Positions 31,426 through 41,763 are shown, numbered from the stretch's first letter. The stretch is DNA of 48,704 nt from Candidatus Mailhella merdavium (GCA_019119045.1 DWXS01000090.1:1-48704), one strand, 5' to 3'. The notes: generated by a model from the letters alone, not told the origin. Numbers and translations are program-made.

Positions 31426-32616
31426 ATGAATCTTGTTTCGGCGCAAATGGCAAAGAGTCTTGCGGGCGGTTCGATGATCCGTCGCATGTTCGAGGCTGGC
31501 AATGAACTTAAAAAGAAATTTGGAGAAGATGCCGTCTGCGATTTCAGTCTCGGAAATCCCGATCTTGCCCCTCCCGTACAGGTATCGGAGGAGTTTCGCT
31601 CTCTGGCCGTCAAATCGCGTGAGCCGGCCAGCCTCGGGTACATGTCCAATGCCGGATTCCCCTGGGCTCTGGATAAGCTGGCGGCATGGCTCGGAGAACA
31701 GCAGAAAGTTGAACTGACCAGAAATGAAGTCATGTTGAGCTGTGGTGCGGCCGGGGCTCTTAATGCCTTTTTCCATACTGTGCTGGAGCCGGGGGATGAG
31801 GTTCTCGCCATTGCTCCGTATTTTGTGGAGTATGGATTTTATGTTGCCAACCATGGCGGAGTGTTGAAAACAGTTCCCTGCCGAAAAGATGATTTCGGTC
31901 CGGACATGGATGCCGTAGCGGCCGCAATTACCCCCAAAACACGTGCTTTGATTGTCAATTCGCCGAATAACCCGTCCGGAGCGATTTACAGTATCGAGGA
32001 TATGCGCAAGCTCGCGGCAATTCTGGAAGAGGGGGGGCAGAAGCACGGTCGTCCCATTTATCTTATTTCTGATGAGCCGTATCGCTTTCTGGCTTATGAT
32101 GGCTGTGAAGTGCCGGCAGTCCTTCCTCTTTCTCCTTATGCCGTTGTGGTGAGTTCGTTTTCCAAAAATTACGGACTGGCAGGAGAGCGCGTGGGCTATG
32201 TGGCTATTTCGCCGCGTCTGGAAGGACGGGAAACGCTCATGGCCGGACTTATTCTCTCCAATCGCACGCTGGGCTATGTGAATCCGCCTGTGGTCGGTCA
32301 GTATCTGATGGCCGCCGCCCTTGGAACTTCCACCGACGAAGCTCTTGCCATTTATACAAAGCGGCGGAATATGCTGGCGGATATCCTGACGGAAGCCGGA
32401 TATGAATTCACGATGCCCAAAGGTACGTTCTACTTTTTTCCGAAAGCTCCGGGTGGGGGCGATCTGGCCTTTGTAGAACGTCTGAAAGAACAGCTTGTGC
32501 TTGCCGTGCCGGGATCCGGCTTTGGCGGGCCGGGATATTTCCGTCTTTCCTTTGCCGTACCTGATGCGGTAATACTCCGTTCTCGAGAAGGCTTCATCAA
32601 AGCTCTCAAGAGTTAA
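31426..32616 (+). CDS. Class I/II PLP-dependent aminotransferase
   Basis: Fold-type I aminotransferase of the aspartate/alanine aminotransferase group. The 396 residues show FSLGNPDLAPP near 40-50, PNNPSGAIYS with the aspartate/alanine-type pattern, ISDEPYRFLAYDG, and SSFSKNYGLAGERVGY holding the Schiff-base lysine. A strong AAGGAG precedes ATG 31426; a TTG two codons upstream is less likely. The substrate cannot be assigned by eye. It is the last gene before the promoter of the yceD-rpmF operon, so it probably ends the purM-side transcription unit. Confidence 0.89.
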   Translation: MNLVSAQMAKSLAGGSMIRRMFEAGNELKKKFGEDAVCDFSLGNPDLAPPVQVSEEFRSLAVKSREPASLGYMSNAGFPWALDKLAAWLGEQQKVELTRNEVMLSCGAAGALNAFFHTVLEPGDEVLAIAPYFVEYGFYVANHGGVLKTVPCRKDDFGPDMDAVAAAITPKTRALIVNSPNNPSGAIYSIEDMRKLAAILEEGGQKHGRPIYLISDEPYRFLAYDGCEVPAVLPLSPYAVVVSSFSKNYGLAGERVGYVAISPRLEGRETLMAGLILSNRTLGYVNPPVVGQYLMAAALGTSTDEALAIYTKRRNMLADILTEAGYEFTMPKGTFYFFPKAPGGGDLAFVERLKEQLVLAVPGSGFGGPGYFRLSFAVPDAVILRSREGFIKALKS

Positions 32617-32646
32617 CCTTAATTTATGGATGATCAAGTAATTTTC

Positions 32647-32675
32647 TTGACATCATGAAAATGTATCTATAGATT
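32647..32675 (+). promoter_or_regulatory. Sigma70-type promoter for the yceD-rpmF-plsX-fab operon
   Basis: TTGACA (32647-32652) and TAGATT (32670-32675) are separated by exactly 17 bases, about 55 bases before the yceD start. The perfect -35 and ideal spacing make it the best promoter in the window, and it heads a very long co-directional gene run. Confidence 0.65.
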
Positions 32676-32730
32676 TTCTCGTTCTTTAAGTTTTCTTCAG
32701 TCAAAAGGCCGAAGATAACGAGGAGTCGGC

Positions 32731-33294
32731 ATGGCGGAACTGCATGTGGCATTGAACGAGATTCCCTCCGACGGGATGTCTCTGGTTGTCGACGACCAGA
32801 CTCTCTGGAGCGACCCTATGCGCGAATTCGGAATGAAATTCCGCATAGTCCGCCCGCTGCGGGCAGAAGTCTTTTTGCTTCCGCAGGCAGGGGGCTGTCT
32901 GGTGAGAGGGCATCTTTCCGGAGAACTTGTTGTGCCTTGTGACCGTTGTGCAGAAGATGCCGGCGTCGTCATAGACTGCTCGTTCGACGAGTTCGAGTCT
33001 CCTGTTGATGAACAGGAGGACAACAGTGGCGACGCGGAGAGCGAGAGCTTTGTTTTTCCTGAATCCGACGCCATTTTTTTTGAACATGGCGTTGCGGTTC
33101 TGGATTTGGGGAAACTGCTGTGGGAAGAACTGTCCCTTGTCATGCCGATCAAGCCTTTGTGCAGGCCTGACTGCAAGGGGGTCTGTTCTTCCTGCGGTGC
33201 GAACCTGAACAATGGCCCTTGCGCTTGCGGCGGACAGGAAGGCGATCCCCGTCTTGCTCCGCTAAAATATCTCAAGATAAAAACCAAGGGTTAA
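32731..33294 (+). CDS. yceD: YceD/DUF177 protein
   Basis: A 187-residue protein of the YceD (DUF177) family, which in other bacteria supports 23S rRNA accumulation and is almost always encoded next to rpmF. Conserved points are VPCDRCAE in the middle and the C-terminal CRPDCKGVCSSCGANLN, a Cys-rich motif typical of the family's bacterial and plastid members, then KYLKIK at the end. AGGAG precedes the ATG at 32731. Leads the operon with rpmF only 22 bases downstream. Confidence 0.88.
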   Translation: MAELHVALNEIPSDGMSLVVDDQTLWSDPMREFGMKFRIVRPLRAEVFLLPQAGGCLVRGHLSGELVVPCDRCAEDAGVVIDCSFDEFESPVDEQEDNSGDAESESFVFPESDAIFFEHGVAVLDLGKLLWEELSLVMPIKPLCRPDCKGVCSSCGANLNNGPCACGGQEGDPRLAPLKYLKIKTKG

Positions 33295-33316
33295 GCCCTG
33301 CTTCAAGGAGACTGAC

Positions 33317-33499
33317 ATGGCTGTTCAGCAAAACAAGAAATCCCGTTCCAGAAAGGGAATGCGTCGTTCTCATGATCGCGTAACCAAGCCCACCGTGATT
33401 TATTGCTCCTGTGGCGCTCCCACCACGCCGCACACTGTTTGCCCCTCCTGCGGTCAGTACAGAGGCCGTCAGATAGAAGCCGCCGCCGACGAGCAGTAG
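33317..33499 (+). CDS. rpmF: 50S ribosomal protein L32
   Basis: A 60-residue ribosomal protein with the standard N-terminus MAVQQNKKSRSRKGMRRSHD. The zinc knuckle reads YCSCGAPTTPHTVCPSCG: the first half is CxC instead of the usual CxxC, and the second half is CxxC. The gene sits between yceD and plsX, the classic conserved order. AAGGAG precedes the start. The next gene starts two bases after its stop. Confidence 0.96.
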   Translation: MAVQQNKKSRSRKGMRRSHDRVTKPTVIYCSCGAPTTPHTVCPSCGQYRGRQIEAAADEQ

Positions 33500-33501
33500 G
33501 G

Positions 33502-34548
33502 ATGATGAACAGGTCTGTCATCGCCATTGATGCCATGGGAGGAGACTTCGGTCCCTCCGTCGTGGTTCCCGGCGCTTTACAGGCAGCCCGCGAATGTGGA
33601 GCCAAAGTACTTCTTGTTGGTGTGGAAAGCGCGGTTCGGGATGCCCTGGCCGCGCTTCCCGCTACGGAGCGGGACGAAGAATTGTTTGAAATCGTTCCTG
33701 CTTCGCAAGTGGTGGAAATGAGGGAAAAGCCTTCGGAGATTCTTCGCACCAAGAAAGATTCATCCATTCAGGTTGCATGCCGTCTGGTTAAGCAGGGAAA
33801 AGCAGACGCTATCGTCAGCGCCGGTCATTCCGGAGCGGCGGTTGCCTGCGGCATGTTTATTCTCGGGCGTATCCCCGGGGTGGAGCGTCCCGCTCTGGCC
33901 ACCATACTGCCTACAGAGAAAAAGCCGGTGCTGCTGCTTGATGTTGGGGCGAATGTTGAATGTCGACCTCATCATATTTTCCAGTTTGCGCTGATGGGGG
34001 CAACCTTCGCTCAGGATATTCTCGGTTATGAGAATCCCCGTGTCGGTATTCTGAGCATCGGCGAGGAGGAAGGAAAGGGCAATTCCCTGGTAAAAAGCAG
34101 TTATGAACTGCTTAAATTGACTCAGGACATCAATTTTCTCGGAAACGTCGAGGGACGAGATCTCTTTACAGGGAATGTTGACGTTGTTGTTTGCGACGGT
34201 TTTGTAGGAAATGTCGCACTGAAGTTGAGCGAGGGGCTAGGTTCTTCCCTGACGCATGTCCTGAAGCGTGAACTGCTCAATTCCGGTCTGCTCCCGAAAA
34301 TCGGTACGTTTCTTGCGAAAAAGGCTTTCAAAAGATTTGCGAAAGTCGTTGATTATGCGGAATATGGCGGTGCCCCTCTGCTGGGATTGCAGGGGGTGGC
34401 CATTGTCTGTCATGGCGCCTCTAATGTGAAGGCCCTGACAAGTGCAACCGCCATGGCGCACGCTTATGTGACAAAGGGCACTCATGAGCGACTGGTTAAA
34501 GCCATCAGCGCCAACGAAGAATTGACCCGTTATGCCCGTTCCGTGTGA
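33502..34548 (+). CDS. plsX: Phosphate acyltransferase PlsX
   Basis: Peripheral membrane enzyme that converts acyl-ACP to acyl-phosphate for phospholipid synthesis. The 348-residue product shows IAIDAMGGDFGP at the N-terminus, SAGHSGAAVACG and DVGANVECRPHH, all typical. ATG 33502 (tandem ATG at 33505) was chosen because the upstream extension is translated rpmF sequence in another frame. It is followed after 6 bases by fabH, the usual partner. Confidence 0.95.
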   Translation: MMNRSVIAIDAMGGDFGPSVVVPGALQAARECGAKVLLVGVESAVRDALAALPATERDEELFEIVPASQVVEMREKPSEILRTKKDSSIQVACRLVKQGKADAIVSAGHSGAAVACGMFILGRIPGVERPALATILPTEKKPVLLLDVGANVECRPHHIFQFALMGATFAQDILGYENPRVGILSIGEEEGKGNSLVKSSYELLKLTQDINFLGNVEGRDLFTGNVDVVVCDGFVGNVALKLSEGLGSSLTHVLKRELLNSGLLPKIGTFLAKKAFKRFAKVVDYAEYGGAPLLGLQGVAIVCHGASNVKALTSATAMAHAYVTKGTHERLVKAISANEELTRYARSV

Positions 34549-34554
34549 GCTTGT

Positions 34555-35562
34555 ATGGCGAACTCCTGTCATATCTGCGGCTTGGGAAGTTATGTTCCCG
34601 ATAAAATTCTGACCAATCACGACCTCGAAAAACTGGTGGATACGTCGGACGAATGGATTCTGTCCCGAACCGGTATCCGGCAGCGTCATATTCTTGAAAG
34701 TGGGGCCAATGCGTCAGACGCGGCCATGGAGGCCGCCCATGCTGCTCTTGCAGACGCGGGGGTTTCACCTGAAGAGTTGACGCATATTTTTGTAGCTACC
34801 TGCTCCCCTGATTATTTTTGTCCCAGTACGGCATGCCTTGTTGCCGGAAGGCTCGGTCTTTCCGCCAAAGGCGACGGGCAGGGGGCGCATGTGATGTGCA
34901 TGGATTTCAACGCCGCATGTTCCGGATTTTTATATGGCCTTGAACTTGCGCGCTCCGTGCTGGCTCTGCGGCCCGACGGCGTTGTCCTGCTTATCGGTGC
35001 AGAAGCGTTGAGTCGACGTATTGACTTTTCCGACCGCAGTACCTGCATTTTGTTCGGCGATGGGGCGGGGGCCGTCGTTTTACGCGGCTCATCCGCTGGA
35101 AGTCTGTGGGGGGTTCAGGACTGCTCCTGCTGCTCTGACGGCTCGCTTCACAACCTCATTGTGATGGGCGGCGGCTCCGCCATGGAAGTGAAGAAGGGAG
35201 ATATGCTCCCGGACGACTTTTTTCTGACAATGCAGGGAAGGGAAGTCTTTCGACATGCCGTGCGGAGTATGGCTGCGGAAAGTCGGGCCATGCTCGAACG
35301 TCACGGGATGACTGTCGACGATATCGATCTATTCATTGCTCATCAGGCAAATCTGCGTATTATCGAAGCTGTCGGAAGCAGGCTCGGCATTGATGAGAGT
35401 AAAGTTTTCGTCAATGTTCAGGATTATGCAAATACTTCGGCGGCAACGCTTCCTCTGGCTCTTGATGATGCTCGTACCCAGGGGCGTCTGAAGCCTGGTA
35501 TGAAGGTCTTGTTGTCGACATTCGGGGGCGGTATCACCTGGGGAGCCGCATTGCTGGCATGA
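34555..35562 (+). CDS. fabH: 3-oxoacyl-ACP synthase III
   Basis: Condenses acetyl-CoA with malonyl-ACP to begin fatty-acid synthesis. The 335-residue product has the catalytic triad: C122 in NAACSGF, H263 in IAHQAN and N293 in YANTSAA. Start TSDEWILSRTGIRQRH is characteristic. It is close to plsX (6 bases). An extra Cys-rich segment, CSCCSDGSLHN near 190-200, is not part of a known site. Confidence 0.95.
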   Translation: MANSCHICGLGSYVPDKILTNHDLEKLVDTSDEWILSRTGIRQRHILESGANASDAAMEAAHAALADAGVSPEELTHIFVATCSPDYFCPSTACLVAGRLGLSAKGDGQGAHVMCMDFNAACSGFLYGLELARSVLALRPDGVVLLIGAEALSRRIDFSDRSTCILFGDGAGAVVLRGSSAGSLWGVQDCSCCSDGSLHNLIVMGGGSAMEVKKGDMLPDDFFLTMQGREVFRHAVRSMAAESRAMLERHGMTVDDIDLFIAHQANLRIIEAVGSRLGIDESKVFVNVQDYANTSAATLPLALDDARTQGRLKPGMKVLLSTFGGGITWGAALLA

Positions 35563-35626
35563 ATACGCACTCTGCCATTGATATTTGTTTTTTTCAGCCG
35601 TAATATTTTTCCGTGAGGCAGACAAT

Positions 35627-36370
35627 ATGAGTGAGCTTCTTTCCACGGCCTTGGTTACCGGCGGCTCTCGTGGTATTGGTCGTGCTGTGGCCCGTACTCT
35701 TGCGGATGCAGGTTATCAGGTATTCCTGACCTATATCAGTAAACCTGAAGAGGCGGAGCAGACAGTACGGGATATCACGGAAGCCGGCGGTCTTGCCCGC
35801 GCCTTCAAATTGGATGTCGGCGATTCCGACTCTGTTGCCGCGCTTTTTCGCGATGAGATCCGGGATAAGGTGGATCTTGCTGTACTTGTCAATAATGCAG
35901 GTATCACGAAAGATGGGCTCATGCTCAGAATGAAGGACGATGATTTTGACAAAGTTCTTGCAATCAACCTGAGAGGAGCTTTTCTTTGTCTGCGGGAAGC
36001 CGCCAAAATCATGACCAGGCAGCGCCATGGAAGAATTATCAATATTTCCTCTGTAGTCGGACAAATGGGAAATGCCGGCCAAATCAATTACAGCGCTGCA
36101 AAGGCGGGATTGATCGGCATGACCAAGTCGGCTGCGAAGGAACTTGCGCCGCGTTCTGTTACTGTTAATGCTGTTGCTCCGGGCTTCATTGAGACGGATA
36201 TGACAGCTGCGCTTTCCGAAGAAGCCCGGGACGCCTATGCCAAAGCAATTCCGCTGGGGCGTCTGGGATCGGCACAGGACGTTGCGGATGCCGTGGCCTT
36301 TTTGGCCTCGGACAAAGCGTCGTATATTACCGGACAGGTACTGGCCGTTAACGGCGGCCTTTACTGCTAA
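35627..36370 (+). CDS. fabG: 3-oxoacyl-ACP reductase
   Basis: NADPH-dependent short-chain reductase of the fatty-acid elongation cycle. The 247-residue protein has the [10 protein letters not shown] nucleotide-binding motif near 11-20, the NNAG motif, the ISS serine, and YSAAKAG with the catalytic Tyr and Lys. ATG 35627 was chosen on GTGAGG upstream; an earlier in-frame start reads into the intergenic region. It lies between fabH and acpP. Confidence 0.95.
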   Translation: MSELLSTALVTGGSRGIGRAVARTLADAGYQVFLTYISKPEEAEQTVRDITEAGGLARAFKLDVGDSDSVAALFRDEIRDKVDLAVLVNNAGITKDGLMLRMKDDDFDKVLAINLRGAFLCLREAAKIMTRQRHGRIINISSVVGQMGNAGQINYSAAKAGLIGMTKSAAKELAPRSVTVNAVAPGFIETDMTAALSEEARDAYAKAIPLGRLGSAQDVADAVAFLASDKASYITGQVLAVNGGLYC

Positions 36371-36399
36371 CCTCTCTAACACTGGCCTTTGGAGGAATC

Positions 36400-36633
36400 A
36401 TGTCTGTTGAAGAAAAAATCAAACAGATCATCAAGGATCAGCTTGGCGTATCCGAAGAAGAAGTAAAGCCGGAAGCTTCTTTTGTGGAAGATCTCGGTGC
36501 CGACTCTCTTGACCTTACGGAACTTATCATGGCTATGGAAGAAGAGTTCGGTGTTGAAATTGCCGATGAGGATGCCCAGAAGATTCTCAAGGTCAAAGAC
36601 GCCATCAGCTATATCGAAAGCAAGCAAAAGTAA
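36400..36633 (+). CDS. acpP: Acyl carrier protein
   Basis: A 77-residue acidic carrier of growing acyl chains. The phosphopantetheine attachment serine is S36 in [17 protein letters not shown] lies upstream of the ATG. It is followed by a 159-base gap with a short hairpin before fabF, the longest gap inside this operon. Confidence 0.97.
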   Translation: MSVEEKIKQIIKDQLGVSEEEVKPEASFVEDLGADSLDLTELIMAMEEEFGVEIADEDAQKILKVKDAISYIESKQK

Positions 36634-36634
36634 G

Positions 36635-36656
36635 ACGGGGCACGGCTGTACCCCGT
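36635..36656 (+). terminator. Short GC hairpin after acpP
   Basis: ACGGGG (36635-36640) pairs with CCCCGT (36651-36656) over a 10-base loop, directly after the acpP stop, and is followed only by TTCG. It might shape acpP mRNA ends or partly reduce fabF expression relative to acpP. Confidence 0.35.
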
Positions 36657-36792
36657 TTCGCGGGCGACCTGCATCCCGAGAAGAATCTGCTTCCGCAGCT
36701 TCTCCTGTATGGTCGTCCGTTTTTTTATGGCGGCACGCCCTGTTCCAGGGCGAGCCTCCGTCCTTACCGTCCATTGCGAGCAAGGAGCAGAT

Positions 36793-38040
36793 ATGGAACG
36801 CAGACGTGTCGTCATCACGGGCATTTCCGCCATTACCCCTTTGGGTCTTGATGTTGCAAGCAGCTGGGATGCTCTGTTGGCAGGCAAGTCCGGTATTGAC
36901 CGAATCACACTTTTTGATTCTACCGGATATGACACCCAGATTGCCGGCGAGGTAAAAAATTTTCATCCGGAGGACGTCATCCCTGCCAAGGTTTGCAGGC
37001 GGATGGATCGTTTCGTCCAGTTTGCTGTCTGCGGTGCAGAGCAGCTGATGAAGGATTCAGGATACCGTGTGGATGAAAACAATGCCGAACAAACCGGAGT
37101 TATTCTCGGTGTCGGACTTGGCGGTCTGCATACCATTGAAGTCTTTCATTCAAAACTCATGGAAGCCGGCCCTTCGAGAATTTCTCCCTTTTTCATTCCC
37201 ATGCTGATTTCGAACATGGCTCCGGGGCAGGTAGCGATAAACACCGGCGCAAAAGGGCCGAATATGGTCTTGACCAGCGCATGTGCTTCTTCGTTGCATG
37301 CCATAGGTCATGCCTATTCCGAAATTCTTCTCGGCCGCTGTGATGCGGTGATTACCGGCGGGATGGAGGCAACCATTACCCCGATGGGTATTTCCGGCTT
37401 TACGTCCATGAAGGCCCTGTGTACCCAGTATGACGATACTCCACAGAAAGCCTCCCGTCCCTTTGATCTCACCAGAGCAGGCTTTGTCATGGGAGAAGGC
37501 GCAGCCATGTTGCTGCTCGAGAGCCTTGATTCCGCTAAGGCCCGAGGCGCAAAAATCTATGCTGAAATCGTCGGCTTCGGGGCCTCTGATGACGCCTATC
37601 ATATGGTTGCGCCTCTGGAATCCGGAGCCGGAGCGGCATCGGCAATGCGTAGAGCTTTGAAGGATGCCGGTGTTTCTCCGGAAAAAATCAATCATATCAG
37701 TGCGCATGGCACATCCACTCATGCCAATGACGCGGGAGAAACCCGTGCGATCAAGACCGTATTTGGCGACCATGCCTACGATATAGCCATTTGCGCGAGC
37801 AAGTCTCAGATCGGACATATGCTCGGTGCGGCCGGAGGGGCTGCAAGCGTGTTTACCGTTCTTGCGCTGCAAAGCGGTATTGTGCCGGGAACCATCAATC
37901 TGGAAACTCCCGATCCCGAGTGCGATCTCAATTATATGAGTTCCGGTCCTCAAAAGCTCGATCCGGAATACGCTATGGTCAATGCGTTCGGTTTCGGCGG
38001 CACAAACGCAAGCGTTGTGTATAAACGCTTTGAAGATTGA
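36793..38040 (+). CDS. fabF: 3-oxoacyl-ACP synthase II
   Basis: Elongating ketoacyl synthase. The 415-residue product starts MERRRVVITGISAITPLG and has the catalytic C164 in TSACASSLH, and histidines in SAHGTSTHAND and KSQIGHMLGAAGG. AAGGAG precedes ATG 36793; longer in-frame starts were discarded as upstream spacer. It is followed after 27 bases by glyA. Confidence 0.95.
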   Translation: MERRRVVITGISAITPLGLDVASSWDALLAGKSGIDRITLFDSTGYDTQIAGEVKNFHPEDVIPAKVCRRMDRFVQFAVCGAEQLMKDSGYRVDENNAEQTGVILGVGLGGLHTIEVFHSKLMEAGPSRISPFFIPMLISNMAPGQVAINTGAKGPNMVLTSACASSLHAIGHAYSEILLGRCDAVITGGMEATITPMGISGFTSMKALCTQYDDTPQKASRPFDLTRAGFVMGEGAAMLLLESLDSAKARGAKIYAEIVGFGASDDAYHMVAPLESGAGAASAMRRALKDAGVSPEKINHISAHGTSTHANDAGETRAIKTVFGDHAYDIAICASKSQIGHMLGAAGGAASVFTVLALQSGIVPGTINLETPDPECDLNYMSSGPQKLDPEYAMVNAFGFGGTNASVVYKRFED

Positions 38041-38067
38041 GACTTACCTTACAGAGGATTGTGCGTC

Positions 38068-39318
38068 ATGCAGGAATTGATTCTTCAGGATCCGGAAATT
38101 GCCGAGGCAATTTTTAATGAAAGCCGTCGGCAGATGGGAAAGCTTGAGCTTATTGCTTCAGAAAACTTTGTGTCCTCTGCGGTTCGCGAAGCCCAGGGAA
38201 GCGTACTGACCCACAAATATGCCGAAGGCTATCCGGGAAAGCGTTACTATGGCGGCTGCGAATATGTCGACGTAGCGGAAAATTTGGCGCGGGACAGAGC
38301 AAAGCGTCTTTTTTCCTGTGATTATGTCAATGTTCAGCCTCATGCGGGAAGTCAGGCCAACATGGCCGCATACTTTGCTTTTCTTAAACCCGGCGATACC
38401 GTTTTGGGGATGGATCTTTCGCATGGCGGTCATCTGACGCACGGTAGTCCCGTAAATTTTTCCGGCCGTCTTTTTAATATCATTTCTTACGGCGTGGATC
38501 GGGAAAGCGGATTAATTGATTATGAGGCCGTATCCCGGCTGGCGCGGGAGCATAAGCCCGCGATGATTGTCGCAGGAGCGAGTGCCTATCCGAGGATTAT
38601 AGATTTTGCCCGTTTTCGTCAGATAGCGGACGAAGTTGGGGCCAGATTGATGGTGGATATGGCGCACATCGCTGGTCTGGTGGCAACGGATCTGCACCCT
38701 TCGCCTATTCCCCATGCCCACGTTACCACTACGACGACGCACAAGACCTTGCGCGGCCCCCGCGGCGGCATGATTCTTGCCCGGAGCGCAGATGTCGAAG
38801 ACGTGGAAAAGCGTTTTAACAGTCAGATCTTTCCCGGTATCCAGGGCGGGCCGCTTATGCACGTCATCGCGGCAAAGGCCGTGGCCTTTGGCGAAGCTCT
38901 CAAGCCGAAATTCAAGGTCTATCAGCAGCAAGTGCTTCGCAATGCTGAATGTCTTGCGTCATGCCTTAAAGGCGCAGGTTACGATCTGGTGTCCGGCGGG
39001 ACAGACAATCATTTGATGCTGCTGGATCTCACCCGCAAGGAAATTACGGGCAAAGATGCAGAACATGCGCTTGACCTTGCAGGAATCACGGTTAATAAAA
39101 ATACGGTTCCCTTTGAAACCCGTTCCCCCTTTGTTACTTCCGGCGTCAGAATCGGTACGCCCGCGCTCACGACACGGGGTATGAAGGAGGCCGAAATGGA
39201 AAAAGTCGCCGAGTGGATTATTGATGTGCTTGCGCACTATCAAGATGAAAGGTATTTACATGCCATTTGCAGGGATGTGAAACAGTTTGCCGAGCAGTTC
39301 CCGCTCTTTGCGTGGTAG
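38068..39318 (+). CDS. glyA: Serine hydroxymethyltransferase
   Basis: PLP enzyme interconverting serine and glycine with transfer of a one-carbon unit to tetrahydrofolate. The 416-residue product has [12 protein letters not shown] near the N-terminus, GGHLTHG, and the PLP lysine K226 in [20 protein letters not shown] lies before ATG 38068. It supplies methylene-THF, linking to fhs (formyl-THF) and to the dCMP deaminase product route to dTMP encoded next. Confidence 0.96.
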   Translation: MQELILQDPEIAEAIFNESRRQMGKLELIASENFVSSAVREAQGSVLTHKYAEGYPGKRYYGGCEYVDVAENLARDRAKRLFSCDYVNVQPHAGSQANMAAYFAFLKPGDTVLGMDLSHGGHLTHGSPVNFSGRLFNIISYGVDRESGLIDYEAVSRLAREHKPAMIVAGASAYPRIIDFARFRQIADEVGARLMVDMAHIAGLVATDLHPSPIPHAHVTTTTTHKTLRGPRGGMILARSADVEDVEKRFNSQIFPGIQGGPLMHVIAAKAVAFGEALKPKFKVYQQQVLRNAECLASCLKGAGYDLVSGGTDNHLMLLDLTRKEITGKDAEHALDLAGITVNKNTVPFETRSPFVTSGVRIGTPALTTRGMKEAEMEKVAEWIIDVLAHYQDERYLHAICRDVKQFAEQFPLFAW

Positions 39319-39377
39319 GCGCTGCTTTCGGCCGGAAGGGATGTTTTGACAGGGGAGATCCTCCAAGGGGGATGCGT

Positions 39378-39920
39378 ATGGTGACTCGACAGCGTTTATC
39401 ATGGCCGCAATACTTTATGCGCATAGCGCATCTGGTTGCGGAGCGCTCGACCTGCCTGCGCCGGAAGGTTGGGGCTGTGGTCGTGAAGGATAAAAGAATA
39501 CTTGCTACCGGGTATAACGGAGCCCCCGCTGGAATTCCCCATTGTCTGGAAACCGGATGTCTGCGTCAGCAACTGGGCATTCCTTCCGGCCAGCGACATG
39601 AGATCTGTCGTGGACTTCATGCAGAGCAAAATGTCATCATACAGGCCGCCGTATATGGGATATCGCTGGCCGGGGCGGAACTGTACTGTACGACGAGGCC
39701 ATGTCTCATCTGTACAAAAATGTTGATAAACTGTGGCATACACAGTATCTGGCATGCGGAGAGCTACCCGGACGAAATGGCGGATGCCATGCTTAAAGAG
39801 GCCGGCGTTCAGGTGGGCACGCTTCCCCTGGAGCGTGATGAACATATTGATATTTCCGATGAGGTCTCCCCGGCGGGGGGCATATCGGACTTCATGGGTA
39901 TTTCTGGAGAAAAGTTATGA
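39378..39920 (+). CDS. dCMP deaminase (ComE-like zinc deaminase)
   Basis: Zinc cytidine-type deaminase, most likely converting dCMP to dUMP for thymidylate synthesis. The 180-residue product has the active-site HAEQN (H81, E83) and PCLICTK (C109, C112). It also has the extra Cys/His segment HCLETGC and ICRGLH between the first two motifs, as in dCMP deaminases. AAGGGGG is placed better for ATG 39378 than for ATG 39372. It overlaps ribD by ATGA. Cofactor and allostery cannot be read from sequence. Confidence 0.88.
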   Translation: MVTRQRLSWPQYFMRIAHLVAERSTCLRRKVGAVVVKDKRILATGYNGAPAGIPHCLETGCLRQQLGIPSGQRHEICRGLHAEQNVIIQAAVYGISLAGAELYCTTRPCLICTKMLINCGIHSIWHAESYPDEMADAMLKEAGVQVGTLPLERDEHIDISDEVSPAGGISDFMGISGEKL

Positions 39921-41071
39921 GCGAGTCACGTTTTGCGCCTTTTATGAAAGAAGCTCTTGCGTGCGCGGAACGGGGACGCTGGCATACTGCCCCCAATCCC
40001 ACTGTGGGAGCGGTACTGGTGCGGGACGGACGTATTGTCGCCCGCGGATGGCATGCGGCATATGGTGAAGCCCATGCAGAAATAGCCTGTCTCGCTGATG
40101 CGGCCCGCAATGGAGTGGACCCCTCGGAATGCTCCCTGGTCGTGACGCTCGAACCGTGTAATCACTACGGGAAGACTCCTCCCTGTGTGGAAGCTGTGCT
40201 GGCGGCTGGTATCAGGCATGTTGTTGTCGGTATGCGGGACATCAATCCTGAAGCCCGCGGCGGTATCGAGACCCTTCTTGCCGCAGGAGTGAGCGTGGAA
40301 ACCGGGGTGCTTGAAGATGACTGCCGTCTGAGTATGCTGGATTTCATCACCTGGCAGACAACAGATCGTCCGTATGTCATTTTGAAAATGGCTTCCACTC
40401 TGGATGGGCATATCGCTTCCCGCACGGGAAAACCGGAGTCCATAAGCAATGCTGTCTCGCATGAGACAGTCATGCGTCTCCGGGAGGGAGTCGGAATTGC
40501 CGGCGGTGCGGTACTTGTAGGGTCAAATACGCTTTTTACCGACAATCCTCTACTCACGGCCAGAACGGAAAGTGCGGACAGACAACCGCGGGCTGTTATC
40601 CCGACGCGGCGACTTCCTTCTCCCGAAGCAAATCTCAATATTCTGCAGCAGCGTCCGGAGGACTGTATCTTTTTTTCGACTGCGGCTCAGGCTGCTTCTC
40701 CCAGCGCACAGGCCCTTCGGGAAAAGGGCGTGCATGTATACGGGCTGGAGCCGGATGAGCGCGGACACGGTCTTGATCTTCTCCAGATGTTGCAACTTCT
40801 GCGAGAGCAGGAGAGCTGTCCCTATGTACTCTGCGAAGGAGGCTCTCGTCTGGCCACCAATCTTTTGGAAAACGGCCTTGTGGACGATTTTCGACTTCAT
40901 CTTGCCCCGCGTGTTCTGGGGGATGAGGATGCTCCTTCTCTGTTTTGCGGTCGCGTATGCGGCAGTATGGAAGAAACACTGAATCTTCGCCTGGTCTCCA
41001 TGCAGAAGATGGGGGGAGATTGCCATCTCCGCTATGTCTGTGGGATGGAGGCCGCATGTTTACCGGATTAG
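39917..41071 (+). CDS. ribD: Riboflavin biosynthesis deaminase-reductase RibD
   Basis: Bifunctional enzyme of the riboflavin pathway. The N-terminal deaminase domain has HAEIACL (H53, E55) and [11 protein letters not shown] (C81, C90). The C-terminal NADPH-dependent reductase domain (about 150-384) has [12 protein letters not shown] and [12 protein letters not shown]. 384 residues is the usual length. It overlaps the upstream deaminase and the downstream ribE by 16 bases. Confidence 0.95.
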   Translation: MSESRFAPFMKEALACAERGRWHTAPNPTVGAVLVRDGRIVARGWHAAYGEAHAEIACLADAARNGVDPSECSLVVTLEPCNHYGKTPPCVEAVLAAGIRHVVVGMRDINPEARGGIETLLAAGVSVETGVLEDDCRLSMLDFITWQTTDRPYVILKMASTLDGHIASRTGKPESISNAVSHETVMRLREGVGIAGGAVLVGSNTLFTDNPLLTARTESADRQPRAVIPTRRLPSPEANLNILQQRPEDCIFFSTAAQAASPSAQALREKGVHVYGLEPDERGHGLDLLQMLQLLREQESCPYVLCEGGSRLATNLLENGLVDDFRLHLAPRVLGDEDAPSLFCGRVCGSMEETLNLRLVSMQKMGGDCHLRYVCGMEAACLPD

Positions 41072-41727
41072 TCCAGGGGCTGGGAATTGTAACGTCCGCA
41101 ATGGTATCTGGAGGACAACTCAGCCTTCTGGTGTCTCCTCAATTTGTCTGGGAAAGACCCCTTAAAGGGGAATCCGTCGCCGTCAACGGAGCATGTCTCA
41201 GTGTGGAGGGGTGGGAAGGAACCTCTTTTCGTGCCTATGCTTCGGAAGAAACATTGTCCTGTACCATGCTGGGCACTCTTTCCAGAGGAGACAGAGTAAA
41301 CCTGGAAAGAGCTCTTGCTCTTGGGGATCGCCTGGGTGGACATCTCGTCAGCGGGCATGTCGATACGCTTGCGCGTCTTGAGAGTGTAGCCGAACGCGGC
41401 CGTTCCCGTTGCTGTCGTTTTTCATTTTCCGATGAATGGAGTCGGCAGGTTATTCCAAAAGGTTCGATCACTCTCGGAGGCATCAGTCTCACAGTGAACA
41501 ACTGCGGTTCCGGATGGCTGGAAGTCAATATCATTCCGGAGACCTGGAACTCAACGGCAGCGCAGTACTGGCGTACCGGGCAGATGATGAATATGGAAAC
41601 GGATATACTTGGCAAGTATGTGGGGCAGATGTTGACCTATTTCCTGCCGGGAAATCATGATGTACAAGAAGGGCAGAGAGGGACAAGCCGTTTGAGCGTG
41701 GAGTTTTTACGGGAGAACGGTTTCTAG
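41056..41727 (+). CDS. ribE: Riboflavin synthase alpha subunit
   Basis: Dismutates two 6,7-dimethyl-8-ribityllumazine molecules to riboflavin. The 223-residue protein starts [12 protein letters not shown], the family hallmark, and contains the two tandem lumazine-binding repeats (VNGACLSVEG and the second with SITLGGISLTVN). GGAGG precedes ATG 41056, inside the end of ribD. It is followed by ribBA after 36 bases. Confidence 0.95.
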   Translation: MFTGLVQGLGIVTSAMVSGGQLSLLVSPQFVWERPLKGESVAVNGACLSVEGWEGTSFRAYASEETLSCTMLGTLSRGDRVNLERALALGDRLGGHLVSGHVDTLARLESVAERGRSRCCRFSFSDEWSRQVIPKGSITLGGISLTVNNCGSGWLEVNIIPETWNSTAAQYWRTGQMMNMETDILGKYVGQMLTYFLPGNHDVQEGQRGTSRLSVEFLRENGF

Positions 41728-41763
41728 CCGTCGGCTCAAGTTGTCGCCTGATGAGGATAAGTT

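Noticed and set aside
39319-41763. FMN riboswitch upstream of ribD, ribE or ribBA
   Set aside because: The genes overlap or have gaps under 60 bases, leaving no room for the about 120-nt element.
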